This document shows positions 54,702 to 63,404 of a DNA stretch of 64,000 nucleotides, in pieces (position 1 is the first letter of the stretch; each line of letters opens with the position of its first letter). The DNA lies in assembly GCF_000169375.1 (NCBI RefSeq), contig NZ_AAXY01000020.1, positions 1-64,000 on the forward strand, in the 5' to 3' direction. Source of the DNA: Marinobacter sp. ELB17. Its GTDB lineage: Bacteria; Pseudomonadota; Gammaproteobacteria; Pseudomonadales; Oleiphilaceae. A model generated the notes under the pieces. That model was not told the DNA's origin. It worked only from the letters and a program-made list of their open reading frames with translations, and searched no databases. Both the position numbers and the translations under genes were made by a program.

Positions 54702-55647
54702 GCTTAAGACTGTTCTGGTAACAGGGGCGGAAGGTTTTTTGGGCGGCGCCTTAATCGCAGAATTACCGCAACACGTTCATTCTGTGGTCGGTAGCGTTCG
54801 GCGCGTGACTGATAAGTCCGAATCAAACGTCGTGAGTTCTGGTGCCATTTCGGGCAAAACCGACTGGTCTGACGCATTGGCTGATAAAGACGTTGTCATC
54901 CATTGTGCCGCGCGCGTACATGTTATGGACGATAGAGAGGGCGAGCCGCTCAAAGCCTTTCGCGAAATCAATGTCGTGGGTACCCTCAATCTTGCTCGCC
55001 AAGCTGCTGCTGCTGGTGTAAAGCGGTTTATCTTTATTAGCTCCATCAAGGTGAGCGGTGAGCAAACCCCAGTGGGCCAGCCATTTTTTACGGATGATGC
55101 GCCGTCACCCGGAGACTTTTACGGTATATCCAAGCACGAAGCAGAGCAGGGGTTGCGCGTACTTGCTGTCGAGACTGGCATGGAAGTAGTCGTCATTCGC
55201 CCACCTCTTGTGTACGGCCCAGGTGTAAAGGGCAACTTTGCCAGCATGATCAAGCTCGTTGGTAAAGGTTTACCGTTGCCACTGGGTGCAGTGGATAACA
55301 AACGTTCGCTTGTGGCTCTGGATAATCTCGTCGATTTAATCATTACCTGCATCGATCACCCCGGCGCGGCAAACGAGACGTTTCTTGTGAGTGACGGTGA
55401 AGATCTGTCAACAACAGAGCTGCTTCGAGGCGTCGCAGAAGCCATGGGCAAACCATCGCGATTAATCCCGGTTCCCGGTGGCTGGTTGCAGTTTGGCGCT
55501 ACGCTTCTGGGAAAAAAAGCCATGGCTCAGCGTTTATTGGGATCTCTGCAGGTTGATATCAGCCATACCCGAAAGTGTTTAAACTGGACGCCGCCTCTTA
55601 CCGTAAAGCAGGGCCTTCAGCGTTGTTTTCCCGATCAGCAGGATTGA
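54694..55647 (+). CDS. wbpV: NAD-dependent sugar epimerase/reductase (WbpV type)
   Basis: 317 residues, extended SDR: NAD motif GAEGFLGGAL, SSIKVSGE and catalytic YGISKHEAE. WbpV-type enzymes reduce the 4-keto sugar made by WbpM to give UDP-QuiNAc or UDP-FucNAc, the usual first sugar of the O-unit. It lies directly before the initiating transferase and wbpM. Confidence 0.85.
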   Translation: MSELKTVLVTGAEGFLGGALIAELPQHVHSVVGSVRRVTDKSESNVVSSGAISGKTDWSDALADKDVVIHCAARVHVMDDREGEPLKAFREINVVGTLNLARQAAAAGVKRFIFISSIKVSGEQTPVGQPFFTDDAPSPGDFYGISKHEAEQGLRVLAVETGMEVVVIRPPLVYGPGVKGNFASMIKLVGKGLPLPLGAVDNKRSLVALDNLVDLIITCIDHPGAANETFLVSDGEDLSTTELLRGVAEAMGKPSRLIPVPGGWLQFGATLLGKKAMAQRLLGSLQVDISHTRKCLNWTPPLTVKQGLQRCFPDQQD

Positions 55648-55651
55648 ATTT

Positions 55652-56209
55652 GTGATTCGTACTTTGGATTTGTTGTTTTCACTACTGGGCTTGGTGTTTG
55701 GTTTTCCGGTGCTGTTGGTGCTTTACGTTATTGGGTTGTTTGACACAGGCTCCCCTGTTTTTCGGCAGGAGCGGGTAGGGCGGTATAAAAAGCCGTTTAC
55801 GTTGGTGAAGTTTCGCACCATGTCTGTCGACACAGCTTCCGTGGCTAGTCACCTGGCGAGCAGTTCGTCTATTACCAGGTTCGGGCATTTTTTGCGACGC
55901 ACCAAGCTGGATGAGTTGCCGCAGCTTTGGAATGTGCTAAAAGGTGAAATGAGCTTGGTCGGGCCGCGCCCTTGTTTGTTCAACCAGGAAGAGCTAATCC
56001 GAGAGCGTGATCAGCGTGGTGCGCTTAATGCCCGGCCTGGGGTTACGGGTTTAGCCCAGGTAAACGACATTGATATGTCGACTCCGCGTCTTTTAGCGGA
56101 AACAGACGCGAAGATGCTGGCGAATCTTACTGTCCCAGCTTATTTTAAGTATATCTTCATGACGGTTGCGGGAAAGGGGTCTGGCGATCGTATTCCCGGT
56201 CGTGAGTAA
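55652..56209 (+). CDS. initiating phosphoglycosyl transferase (PglC type)
   Basis: 185 residues, GTG start. One N-terminal hydrophobic segment (LLFSLLGLVFGFPVLLVLYVIG), then the monotopic PGT core: FRQERVGRYKKPF, FRTM, TKLDELPQLWNVLKGEMSLVGPRP with the catalytic D-E pair. It attaches the first sugar phosphate to undecaprenyl phosphate. Unlike P. aeruginosa WbpL it is not a polytopic WecA-like enzyme. Confidence 0.92.
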   Translation: MIRTLDLLFSLLGLVFGFPVLLVLYVIGLFDTGSPVFRQERVGRYKKPFTLVKFRTMSVDTASVASHLASSSSITRFGHFLRRTKLDELPQLWNVLKGEMSLVGPRPCLFNQEELIRERDQRGALNARPGVTGLAQVNDIDMSTPRLLAETDAKMLANLTVPAYFKYIFMTVAGKGSGDRIPGRE

Positions 56210-56244
56210 TCCTAGCTGTGTGGCCATGGATGCCAGGGGTAAAT

Positions 56245-58254
56245 ATGTTTAAGACATTTCTTCAACTCTCTCGCTTTAAAAAGCGAGTTGTTTCCTTGTC
56301 CGTTGATTTTATCGCCCTTTCTTTTGCGCTCTGGGCCTCTTTTGCGTTGCGCCTGGACGTGGCCTTGTGGGAGCCAAACAGGGGCCAGCTGCTGGTTTCC
56401 TTGCTTACTGTTGTGTTTACGTTGGGCGTTTTTGTCCGCCTTGGCTTATACCGCGCGGTTATTCGCTACATGAGTGACCGGGCCTTCATAACCATCATCA
56501 CCGGTGTTGCCGCTTCGGCCTTGCTGCTTGTGGTGCTCAGCTACGGTTTTAGCGTGTTTGTTCCTCGCTCTGTTCCGCTGATCTACTCTGCGCTGGCGTT
56601 TATTTTTGTGGGTGGCAGCCGTATGAGCATGCGTATGCTGGTGCAGTACTCTTCCGGGCGTGATAAAGAGCGGGTGGCCATTGTGGGTGCAGGTAAAACG
56701 GCTGTGCAGTTGGCTAAGGCGTTGCAACAGGGGGAGGAATTTCACCCGGTATTGTTTATCAGCCTTTTGCCAGCCAATCACAGAACGCTGATTGTAGGTT
56801 TGCCGGTGGTTGCGTTGAGTCATTTGGAAGAGGCGGTGCGCAGCTATGGTGTAAAGCGTCTACTTTTGGCGGTTGATGCGGATACCGGTGTAAATCGTCG
56901 CGAGTTGCTGACGCAGTTGGAAAAGTTGAATTTGCCGGTACAAACCGTTCCGTCGTTCAGTGAAGTGATTGCCGGCCAGGCGCGCATTAATGACATTCGC
57001 GATCTGGAAATTGAAGACCTGCTGGGGCGTGATCCGGTGCGGCCAGACAACGCCCAGGTGGCTTCATCGCTGTTTGGTCGCTCGGTGATGGTGACCGGCG
57101 CGGGTGGTTCGATTGGTTCTGAGCTGTGCCGGCAGATTATTCGCCACCAGCCCAAGTGCCTGGTGTTGTTTGAGCAGTCTGAGTTTGCCTTGTACGCTGT
57201 TGAGCGTGAGCTTCAGCAGATCAACGCTGCGGAAGGTTTGGATGTGTGTGTTCACCCGCTGTTGGGCAGTGTGGTGCACCGCCGCCGTTGTGAAGCGGTA
57301 ATGCTTTCGTTTGGGGTGCAGACGGTGTATCACGCCGCGGCGTACAAGCATGTGCCGCTGGTAGAGCACAATGTGATTGAGGGTGTGCAGAACAATGTGT
57401 TTGGCACATTGCACGCGGCCGAGGCAGCGGTTGCAGCGGGTGTTGAGTTGTTTGTGTTGATTTCTACTGATAAGGCGGTACGGCCCACCAACGTGATGGG
57501 GGCCAGTAAGCGTATGGCGGAGTTGGTGTTGCAGGGGCTGGCGCAGCGCCAGAGCGACACGGTTTTCTCGATGGTGCGTTTTGGTAATGTGTTGGGTTCA
57601 TCGGGGTCTGTGGTGCCTTTGTTCCGGGATCAGATTAGCAGCGGTGGCCCGGTGACGGTCACTCATCCGGACATTATTCGCTATTTCATGACCATTCCCG
57701 AAGCCAGCCAGCTGGTGCTGCAGGCCGGTAGCATGGGTGAGGGTGGCGAGGTGTTTGTGCTGGACATGGGCGAACCGGTCAAGATTGCCGATTTGGCTCG
57801 CAAGATGATGCATTTGATGGGCCGCCGCGAAAGAACCGCCGAGCAGCCGGATGGCGAGATAGAGCTGGTGTTCAGTGGCCTGCGCCCCGGTGAAAAATTA
57901 TTTGAAGAGCTGTTGATTGGTGACGACCCCCAAGGCACGCCACACCCGCGCATTATGATGGCCCGTGAAGTGTGTATGACCTGGCCTGAGGTGGCAGACA
58001 CGGTGAAACAGCTGCAACACGCAAGCCAGGCGTTTGATTGTGAGGGTGTGTTGTTGATTCTTAAAACCGCGCCTACGGGGTTCGCGCCTAATGGCGGTGT
58101 TGGGGATTTGGTGTGGAATCTGAGTCCGCGGCCGTTGGCTGCCGGGACAGCCGGTAAAGCCGGGACAGATTTGAAATCTGTCCCGAGGGCGGAAAACGAA
58201 AAGCGGGGACAGATTTCAAATCTGTCCCCGAGAACATCCAGTCCTACCTGCTGA
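56245..58254 (+). CDS. wbpM: UDP-GlcNAc 4,6-dehydratase WbpM, with repeat-encoded tail
   Basis: 669 residues from the ATG at 56245. Four N-terminal membrane helices (about 15-120) and a CoA-binding-like domain precede the SDR core (TGAGGSIGSELCRQI, STDKAVRPTNVMGASKR). It makes the 4-keto-6-deoxy sugar for QuiNAc/FucNAc. The last 40 residues contain GTDLKSVP and GQISNLSP, encoded by two palindromic repeats, so the native stop seems to have been lost. Shortened copies are at 60738 and 62945. It ends the O-antigen locus. Confidence 0.93.
   Translation: MFKTFLQLSRFKKRVVSLSVDFIALSFALWASFALRLDVALWEPNRGQLLVSLLTVVFTLGVFVRLGLYRAVIRYMSDRAFITIITGVAASALLLVVLSYGFSVFVPRSVPLIYSALAFIFVGGSRMSMRMLVQYSSGRDKERVAIVGAGKTAVQLAKALQQGEEFHPVLFISLLPANHRTLIVGLPVVALSHLEEAVRSYGVKRLLLAVDADTGVNRRELLTQLEKLNLPVQTVPSFSEVIAGQARINDIRDLEIEDLLGRDPVRPDNAQVASSLFGRSVMVTGAGGSIGSELCRQIIRHQPKCLVLFEQSEFALYAVERELQQINAAEGLDVCVHPLLGSVVHRRRCEAVMLSFGVQTVYHAAAYKHVPLVEHNVIEGVQNNVFGTLHAAEAAVAAGVELFVLISTDKAVRPTNVMGASKRMAELVLQGLAQRQSDTVFSMVRFGNVLGSSGSVVPLFRDQISSGGPVTVTHPDIIRYFMTIPEASQLVLQAGSMGEGGEVFVLDMGEPVKIADLARKMMHLMGRRERTAEQPDGEIELVFSGLRPGEKLFEELLIGDDPQGTPHPRIMMAREVCMTWPEVADTVKQLQHASQAFDCEGVLLILKTAPTGFAPNGGVGDLVWNLSPRPLAAGTAGKAGTDLKSVPRAENEKRGQISNLSPRTSSPTC
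58162..58229. repeat. two palindromic repeats inside the wbpM 3' end
   Basis: Copies at 58162-58184 (GGGACAGA-TTTGAAA-TCTGTCCC) and 58205-58229, both within the wbpM reading frame. Confidence 0.9.
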
Positions 58255-58300
58255 AAATCCTGAGCGTGGTACAATAAAGTTTGCTGAGTCAGGAGGACGC

Positions 58301-59278
58301 ATGGCAACGAATCACCACGACACCGGTTACAAGGAATTGTTCAGCCACCCGGAGTTTGTTCAGCAGTTGATCGAAGGGTTTGCCCCGTTCGAGATCGCGG
58401 ATCTGATGGACTTCAGTACACTCAAGAATCACAGCGGCAATTACATTACGCCGCTGTTCGAGGAGAAGTTCGAAGACGTCGTGTGGTCGGTAGAGGTGGC
58501 ATGGGAGGGCATCACTCAACGGGTGTTTCTTTACATCTTGCTTGAGTTTCAGTCCAAAATTGACAGCACCATGCCGCTGCGACTGATGCACTACGTGGCC
58601 TGCTTTTACGATCATTTGTTGAAAACCCGAGAAACAACGGTGCGCCAAGGCCTACCACCGATTTTTCCGATGGTGCTGTACAACGGCTCCCAACGCTGGT
58701 CCGCTCGTCAGGACATTTACGACATGGTTCAGCCGGCACCACCAGAGTTCTTACGAGTGTACCAACCGCATCTGCGTTATTACCTGATTGACGAAGGGCG
58801 CTACACTGATGAAGAATTGATCAGCAAGCGAACGCCGTTAAGTGGCATATTTGGGGTTGAGAACGCCGGCCATAGCTGGGAAGCCCTGCAGCAGGCGGTG
58901 GATCGGATTGTAGAAATTGTCAAAGCTGACCCGAACAAAGATCGCGTAGACAAGATCGTTACTCGTTGGATTAAGCGCCATTTACAGAGGGTGGCTCCCA
59001 AGGCCAGGCTTAATTTGGATCGGATGAGCAGTTTGGTGGAGGATAGAAATATGTTGGCAGAAAATCTGGAGAATCTGGTCAAGAAAGAGCGGCTTGAGGG
59101 TCGCCAAGAGGGTCGTCAGGAGGGTCGTCAGGAGGGCGATAGGCGCGCGTTAGAAGAAAAACGTAAAACCGTTCGTCATCTTCTGTCATTTGGCGTGCTG
59201 AGTAACGATCAGATTGCGGTAGCGACGGGGTTGTCGGTCGACGAGATCAACAAGCTGCGAATTGAAGACAAGCATTAA
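58301..59278 (+). CDS. Rpn family recombination-promoting nuclease, intact
   Basis: 325 residues, about 90% like the one at 19655 by eye. PD-(D/E)XK region FEDVVWSVE...LLEFQSKID, then EGRQEGRQEGRQEG and a tail (LLSFGVLSNDQIAVATGLSVDEI) of a different type from the 19655 protein. AGGAGG and TACAAT lie upstream, as at 19655. The internal GGAGG and ATG (59038-59053) are present. It follows wbpM directly. Confidence 0.92.
   Translation: MATNHHDTGYKELFSHPEFVQQLIEGFAPFEIADLMDFSTLKNHSGNYITPLFEEKFEDVVWSVEVAWEGITQRVFLYILLEFQSKIDSTMPLRLMHYVACFYDHLLKTRETTVRQGLPPIFPMVLYNGSQRWSARQDIYDMVQPAPPEFLRVYQPHLRYYLIDEGRYTDEELISKRTPLSGIFGVENAGHSWEALQQAVDRIVEIVKADPNKDRVDKIVTRWIKRHLQRVAPKARLNLDRMSSLVEDRNMLAENLENLVKKERLEGRQEGRQEGRQEGDRRALEEKRKTVRHLLSFGVLSNDQIAVATGLSVDEINKLRIEDKH
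59038..59053 (+). promoter_or_regulatory. internal RBS and ATG in Rpn gene
   Basis: GGAGG at 59038-59042, eight bases before the in-frame ATG at 59051 (codon 251, as in the left-border gene). Would give a 75-residue C-terminal protein. Confidence 0.55.
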
Positions 59279-59291
59279 TAGAAGAAAAGCA

Positions 59292-59406
59292 GGGACAGAT
59301 TTAAAATCTGTCCCCAAGGAGTAAAGCGGACAGCCGGGACAGATTTGAAATCTGTCCCGAAGGCGGAAGCTGAAGTAAAGCGGGGACAGACTTTAAGTCT
59401 GTCCCC
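59292..59406. repeat. three palindromic repeats
   Basis: Copies at 59292-59315 (centre TTTAAAA), 59336-59359 (TTTGAAA) and 59382-59406 (CTTTAAG). They fill the gap after the Rpn gene. 59407-59712 has no supported gene. Confidence 0.88.
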
Positions 59407-59712
59407 AGGGAATAAGGTCCTGAACGGCTGGTCGTCCAGTTCAAACTGCAAAGCAACCTCGAAGTCTTGTCCGCCGTAAAAAAATGCCCAAGATGGAAAC
59501 ATGCTCGGCAGTAACCGTTCATTCCAAGACGTCCTGCCACCCCGGTGAATTTCTTTCTAAAGTAACCTTACATTTCCCGGCACGAGGTTATCCCCATGAG
59601 AAAATACCGTCCCCAGGAGCAATGGCAGGGACTAAGCGCTCTCTCTTTCGGCTTGACCCCGCTCAGTTGGTTCACTAAATTACTGTTTAAATGCAATAAA
59701 TGGACGAAAGGT

Positions 59713-60726
59713 ATGGATGGACCCAAGCGAGTGAGCCACGACCAGAATTTCAAGAACCTTATCATCGATTATCCACGGCAAGCCATTGAGCTTTTCAGCC
59801 CCGAAGAGGCCAGGCACATTGGCCCGAAAGCACGGGTTGTTCCATTGCGCCAAGAGCAGTTAAAAGAGCGGCTTGGAGAGCGCTTTCGCGAGCTGGATGT
59901 CCCGTTGATGGTGGAATGGCCGGGCGGTGAGCGTGAAGCGCTATTGTTCGTGCTTGAGGAGGAAACCGACCCCGACCGCTTTTCGATACACCGCCTGGCC
60001 CATTATTGCCTGGATTTGTCGGAACTCTGTAAGACCCGTCGGGTGGTGCCAGTGGTGATTTTCCTGAACACTCGCGGCAGCGAACCTGTTCAACTGAATT
60101 TGGGTGGTGACTGCCATGAGTACCTGAGATTCCACTACATTCGCTGTGCCTTGCAGGAATTGAATGCCGAGGACTACTGGGAAAGCAGCAATTTGATCGC
60201 CCGGCTGTGTCTGAACCTGATGAAATGGAAAGAGGAGCAGAAGCTGGAAGTCTACGCCCGCGCCGTACGGGGTCTAAGCACGCTGGAACCAGACCCCGAG
60301 AAGCAATTGAAGTATATTGACTTCATCGACATTTACTCAGCCTTGGATGATAATGAAATGGAACAATATAAAGCGCAATACCCGCAGGAGAGCAACACCA
60401 TGGCCACCTTGAGTGAGCGGTTACGAGCGGAAGGCATGCAACAAGGCATGCAACAAGGCATGCAGCAAGGCGTAGAACAAGGCATGCAGCAAGGCGTAGA
60501 ACAAGGCATGCAGCAAGGCATGCAACAAGGCATGCAGCAAGGCATGCAGCAAGGCATGCAGCAAGGTGAGGCCGCCGCTTTGAAAAAGCTGATCAGCCTG
60601 AAATTCGGTGAGCTTCCCCGCTGGGCCGAAGCGCAAATTCAATCTGCCGGTGTTCCAGAATTGGAGGTCTGGCTGGAAGCTATATTGACCTCGGATACGT
60701 TGGAGTCATTGCTTAGTCGGCATTAA
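59713..60726 (+). CDS. Rpn/PD-(D/E)XK-like protein with MQQG tandem repeats
   Basis: 337 residues from the ATG at 59713; the frame is open to 59596 but the upstream part looks non-coding. The N-terminal domain (VSHDQNFKNLIIDYPRQAIELF, LFVLEEETDPDRF, RLAHYCLDL) resembles Rpn/transposase-type nucleases of another subfamily. Residues about 240-285 are tandem G-M-Q-Q and G-V-E-Q units. The end (LISLKFGELPRWAEAQIQSA) is a DUF4351-like helical domain. No second copy in the window. Confidence 0.78.
   Translation: MDGPKRVSHDQNFKNLIIDYPRQAIELFSPEEARHIGPKARVVPLRQEQLKERLGERFRELDVPLMVEWPGGEREALLFVLEEETDPDRFSIHRLAHYCLDLSELCKTRRVVPVVIFLNTRGSEPVQLNLGGDCHEYLRFHYIRCALQELNAEDYWESSNLIARLCLNLMKWKEEQKLEVYARAVRGLSTLEPDPEKQLKYIDFIDIYSALDDNEMEQYKAQYPQESNTMATLSERLRAEGMQQGMQQGMQQGVEQGMQQGVEQGMQQGMQQGMQQGMQQGMQQGEAAALKKLISLKFGELPRWAEAQIQSAGVPELEVWLEAILTSDTLESLLSRH
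60435..60566 (+). repeat. 12-bp tandem repeat within the coding region
   Basis: Eleven units of GGCATGCAACAA or variants (CAGCAA, GTAGAACAA), each adding four residues. Unit number can change without breaking the frame. Confidence 0.93.
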
Positions 60727-60737
60727 CGAACGAGTTT

Positions 60738-60850
60738 ATCCCCTCTGTTGCGTTGCGATTGGACGAGGTTTTGTGGGAGCCACGGGTTTTGCGCCCAATG
60801 GGGGTGTTGGGGATTTGGTGTGAAATCTGAATCCGCGGGTCTGGGATAAC
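60738..60850 (+). pseudogene. wbpM copy with 5' and 3' ends joined
   Basis: TTGCGTTGCGATTGGAC...TTTGTGGGAGCC matches wbpM near 56345-56375. It is joined directly to GGGTTTTGCGCCCAATGGGG...GATTTGGTGTG, which matches wbpM near 58077-58130. About 1.7 kb of wbpM is missing between them. Not translatable as one product. Confidence 0.88.
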
Positions 60851-60896
60851 GCGGGCGACCGATAAAGCGGGGTCAGCCGGGGCAGCTGGTAAAGCC

Positions 60897-60964
60897 GGGA
60901 CAGATTTGAAATCTGTCCCGAAGGTGGGAAAGGAGAAGCGGGGACAGATTTAAAATCTGTCCCC
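60897..60964. repeat. two palindromic repeats
   Basis: Copies at 60897-60919 and 60940-60964, same order and spacing as at 58162-58229. This means the stretch from the wbpM end through the Rpn start was copied as a unit. Confidence 0.88.
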
Positions 60965-61035
60965 GAGAACATCCAGTCCTACCTGCTGGAAATCCTGAGC
61001 GTGGTAAAATAAAGTTTGCTGAGTCAGGAGGACGC

Positions 61036-62000
61036 ATGGCAACGAATCACCACGACACCGGTTACAAGGAATTGTTCAGCCACCCGGAATTTGTTCAACA
61101 GTTAGTTGAGGGGTCGCTCCCTCTGAAATTGTCGGTCTGATGGATTTCAATACGCTCAGGAGCCGCAGCGGCAACTACATTACGCCGTTGTTCGAGGAGA
61201 AGTTCGAAGACGTCGTGTGGTCGGTAGAGGTGACATGGGAGGGCATCACTCAACGGGTGTTTCTTTACATCTTGCTTGAGTTTCAGTCCAAAGTAGACAG
61301 CACCATGCCACTGCGGCTGATGCACTACGTGGCCTGCTTTTACGATCATTTGTTGAAAACCCGAGAAACAACGGTGCGCCAAGGCCTACCACCGATTTTT
61401 CCGATGGTGCTGTACAACGGATCCCAACGCTGGTCCGCTCGTCAGGACATTTACGAGATGGTTCAGCCGGCACCACCAGAGTTCTTACGAGTGTACCAAC
61501 CGCATCTGCGTTATTACCTGATTGACGAAGGGCGCTACACTGATGAAGAATTGATCAGCAAGCGAACGCCGTTAAGTGGCATATTTGGGGTTGAGAACGC
61601 CGGCCATAGCTGGGAAGCCCTGCAGCAGGCGGTGGATTGGATTGTAGAAATTGTCAAAGCTGACCCGAACAAAGATCGCGTAGACAAGATCGTTACTCGT
61701 TGGATTAAGCGCCATTTACAGAGGGTGGCTCCCAAGGCCAGGCTTAATTTGGATCGGATGAGCAGTTTGGTGGAGGATAGAAATATGTTGGCAGAAAATC
61801 TGGAGAATCTGGTCAAGAAAGAGCGGCTTGAGGGTCGCCAAGAGGGTCGTCAGGAGGGCGATAGGCGCGCGTTAGAAGAAAAACGTAAAACCGTTCGTCA
61901 TCTTCTGTCATTTGGCGTGCTGAGTAACGATCAGATTGCGGTAGCGACGGGGTTGTCGGTCGACGAGATCGACAAGCTGCGAATTGAAGACAAGCATTAA
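61036..62000 (+). pseudogene. Rpn-type gene with a 5' frameshift
   Basis: The start matches 58301 (MATNHHDTGYKELFSHPEF), then shifts near 61110, where a T is missing (GAGGGG-TCGCT against GAGGGTTTGC). The other frame continues LMDFNTLRSRSG to 62000 and is otherwise nearly identical to 58301. The internal GGAGG/ATG (ATG at 61785) is intact, so the C-terminal product (71 residues) could still be made although the nuclease cannot. Confidence 0.88.
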
Positions 62001-62043
62001 TAGAAGAAAATCTGTCCCCAGGGAGTAAAGCCAGCACCAAAGT

Positions 62044-62068
62044 GGGGACAGACTTTAAGTCTGTCCCC
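62044..62068. repeat. palindromic repeat
   Basis: GGGGACAGA-CTTTAAG-TCTGTCCCC, with a half copy just before it at about 62010-62020. Confidence 0.85.
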
Positions 62069-62082
62069 GGCCGGCTCTTGAA

Positions 62083-62662
62083 ATCGGCAACAAGGAATTG
62101 TTCAGCCACCCGGAGTTTGTTCAGCAGTTGATCGAAGGGTTTACCCCGTTCGATGCGCCAAACACCGTTGAGTGGGGTTTTTGGTGTCGAGAACGCTGGC
62201 CACAGCTGGGAAGCTTTGCAGCAGGCTGTGGATCGGGTTGTGGCGATCATACAGTCGGACCCAAACAAGGATCGTACCGACAGAATCATTACCCGCTGGC
62301 TCAAACGCCATTTGCAGCGACTTGGAGCTGAAGTACACCTGGATCAGCTCAACAGTTTGGTGGAGGATAGAGATATGTTGGCAGAGAACTTAGAGAATTT
62401 GGTTAAGAAAGAACGGCTTGAGGGGCGTCAGGAGGGGCATCAGAAGGGTCGTCAGGAGGGGCATCAGAAGGGTCGTCAGGAGGGTCGTCAGGAGGGTCGT
62501 CAGGAGGGTCGTCAGGAGGGCGATTGGCGCGCATTAGAAGAAAAACGTAAAACCGTTCGTCATCTTCTTTCATTTGGCGTGCTCAGTAACGATCAGATTG
62601 CGGCAGCGACGGGGTTATCGGTTGACGAGATCGTCAAGCTGCGCATTGAAGACAAGCATTAA
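62083..62662 (+). pseudogene. Rpn-type gene with large internal deletion
   Basis: It begins without its start codon (KELFSHPEFVQQLIEGF, from about 62089), then jumps at about 62150 to the second half (TPLSGVFGVENAGHSWEAL). Most of the nuclease domain is gone. The 3' half is open from 62153, with an enlarged charged repeat (EGHQKGRQEG...), and keeps GGAGG and ATG (62375). The linker differs from its sisters (LGAEVHLDQLNSL), so it comes from another Rpn lineage. Confidence 0.85.
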
Positions 62663-62674
62663 CAGAAGAAAAGC

Positions 62675-62780
62675 GGGGACAGATTTAAAATCTGTCCCCG
62701 GGGAATAAAGCGGACAGCCGGGACAGACTTGAAGTCTGTCCCGAAGGCCCCAGAGCAGGGACAGACTTTGAGTCTGTCCC
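62675..62780. repeat. three palindromic repeats
   Basis: Copies at 62675-62699 (TTTAAAA), 62720-62742 (CTTGAAG) and 62758-62780 (CTTTGAG). They are followed by AAGGAGG and the ATG of an MBL-fold gene stub. Confidence 0.88.
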
Positions 62781-62817
62781 TGGCCGGCTTCTGAAACCGG
62801 CAACAAGGAGGTTGTTA

Positions 62818-62945
62818 TGATCAATATTTCCCACCACGGCGCCGTTTCTGGCTCCTGCCACGAGTTGAGCATTATCCCTTCTAACCGATCGTATCCCTCC
62901 TCCGGTATTCTGATTGACTGCGGCTTGTTTCAGGGCGCAGACCCA
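62818..62945 (+). pseudogene. 5' stub of an MBL-fold RNase-type hydrolase gene
   Basis: Begins with a perfect AAGGAGG and ATG. The first 40 or so residues (MINISHHGAVSGSCHEL, GILIDCGLFQGAD) match the N-terminus of metallo-beta-lactamase-fold proteins with an RNA-processing domain. At about 62942 it runs into a wbpM fragment and stops at 62962. The HxHxDH zinc site would lie further on, so it is non-functional. Confidence 0.8.
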
Positions 62946-63277
62946 CTAACCACAAAACCTTGATTGTGGGTTTGCCGGCGTTTGCGTTGAGCCATTTGGA
63001 AGAGGCGGTGCGTAGCCATGGGGTTAAACGCTTGCTGTTGGCGGTGGACGCGGATACGGACGTGAACCGCCGCGGGTGGCTCGATTGGTTCTGAGCTGTG
63101 CCGGCAGATCATTCGCCATCAGCCCAAATGCCTGGTGTTGTTTGAGCAGTCCGAGTTTGCTTTGTACGCCATTGAGCGCGAGCTTCAGCAGATTAATCTG
63201 GTGGAAGGCTTGAATGTGTGCGTTCACCCATTGTTGGGCAGTGTGGTGCACCGCCGCCGCTGTGAAGCGGTAATGCT
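62945..63277 (+). pseudogene. second internally deleted wbpM copy
   Basis: Starts like wbpM 56778 (ACAAAACCTTGATTGTGGG), runs through HLEEAVRSHGVKRLLL to VNRR, then jumps to GGSIGSELCRQI (about 57105) and ends at CCGCCGCTGTGAAGCGG (57290). The skip of about 200 bp lies between two CGCG sequences of the parent. It has several differences from wbpM, so it is not a very recent copy. Confidence 0.85.
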
Positions 63278-63404
63278 GCGTAATTCGGCGTTATGTCACC
63301 GCCTAGCCAACACGCCAGTGCCGAGCTTTCATCTGGTTTGTCGTGGCCCAAAAGCGCTTGAAAGGCGGTGATGTGGTAAACTGGTGTTGTACAGAGGAGT
63401 ACAC

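Noticed and set aside
60333..60642. Minus-strand frames of repeated MPCC or LHAL units
   Set aside because: Simply the complement of the 12-bp repeat in the plus-strand gene.
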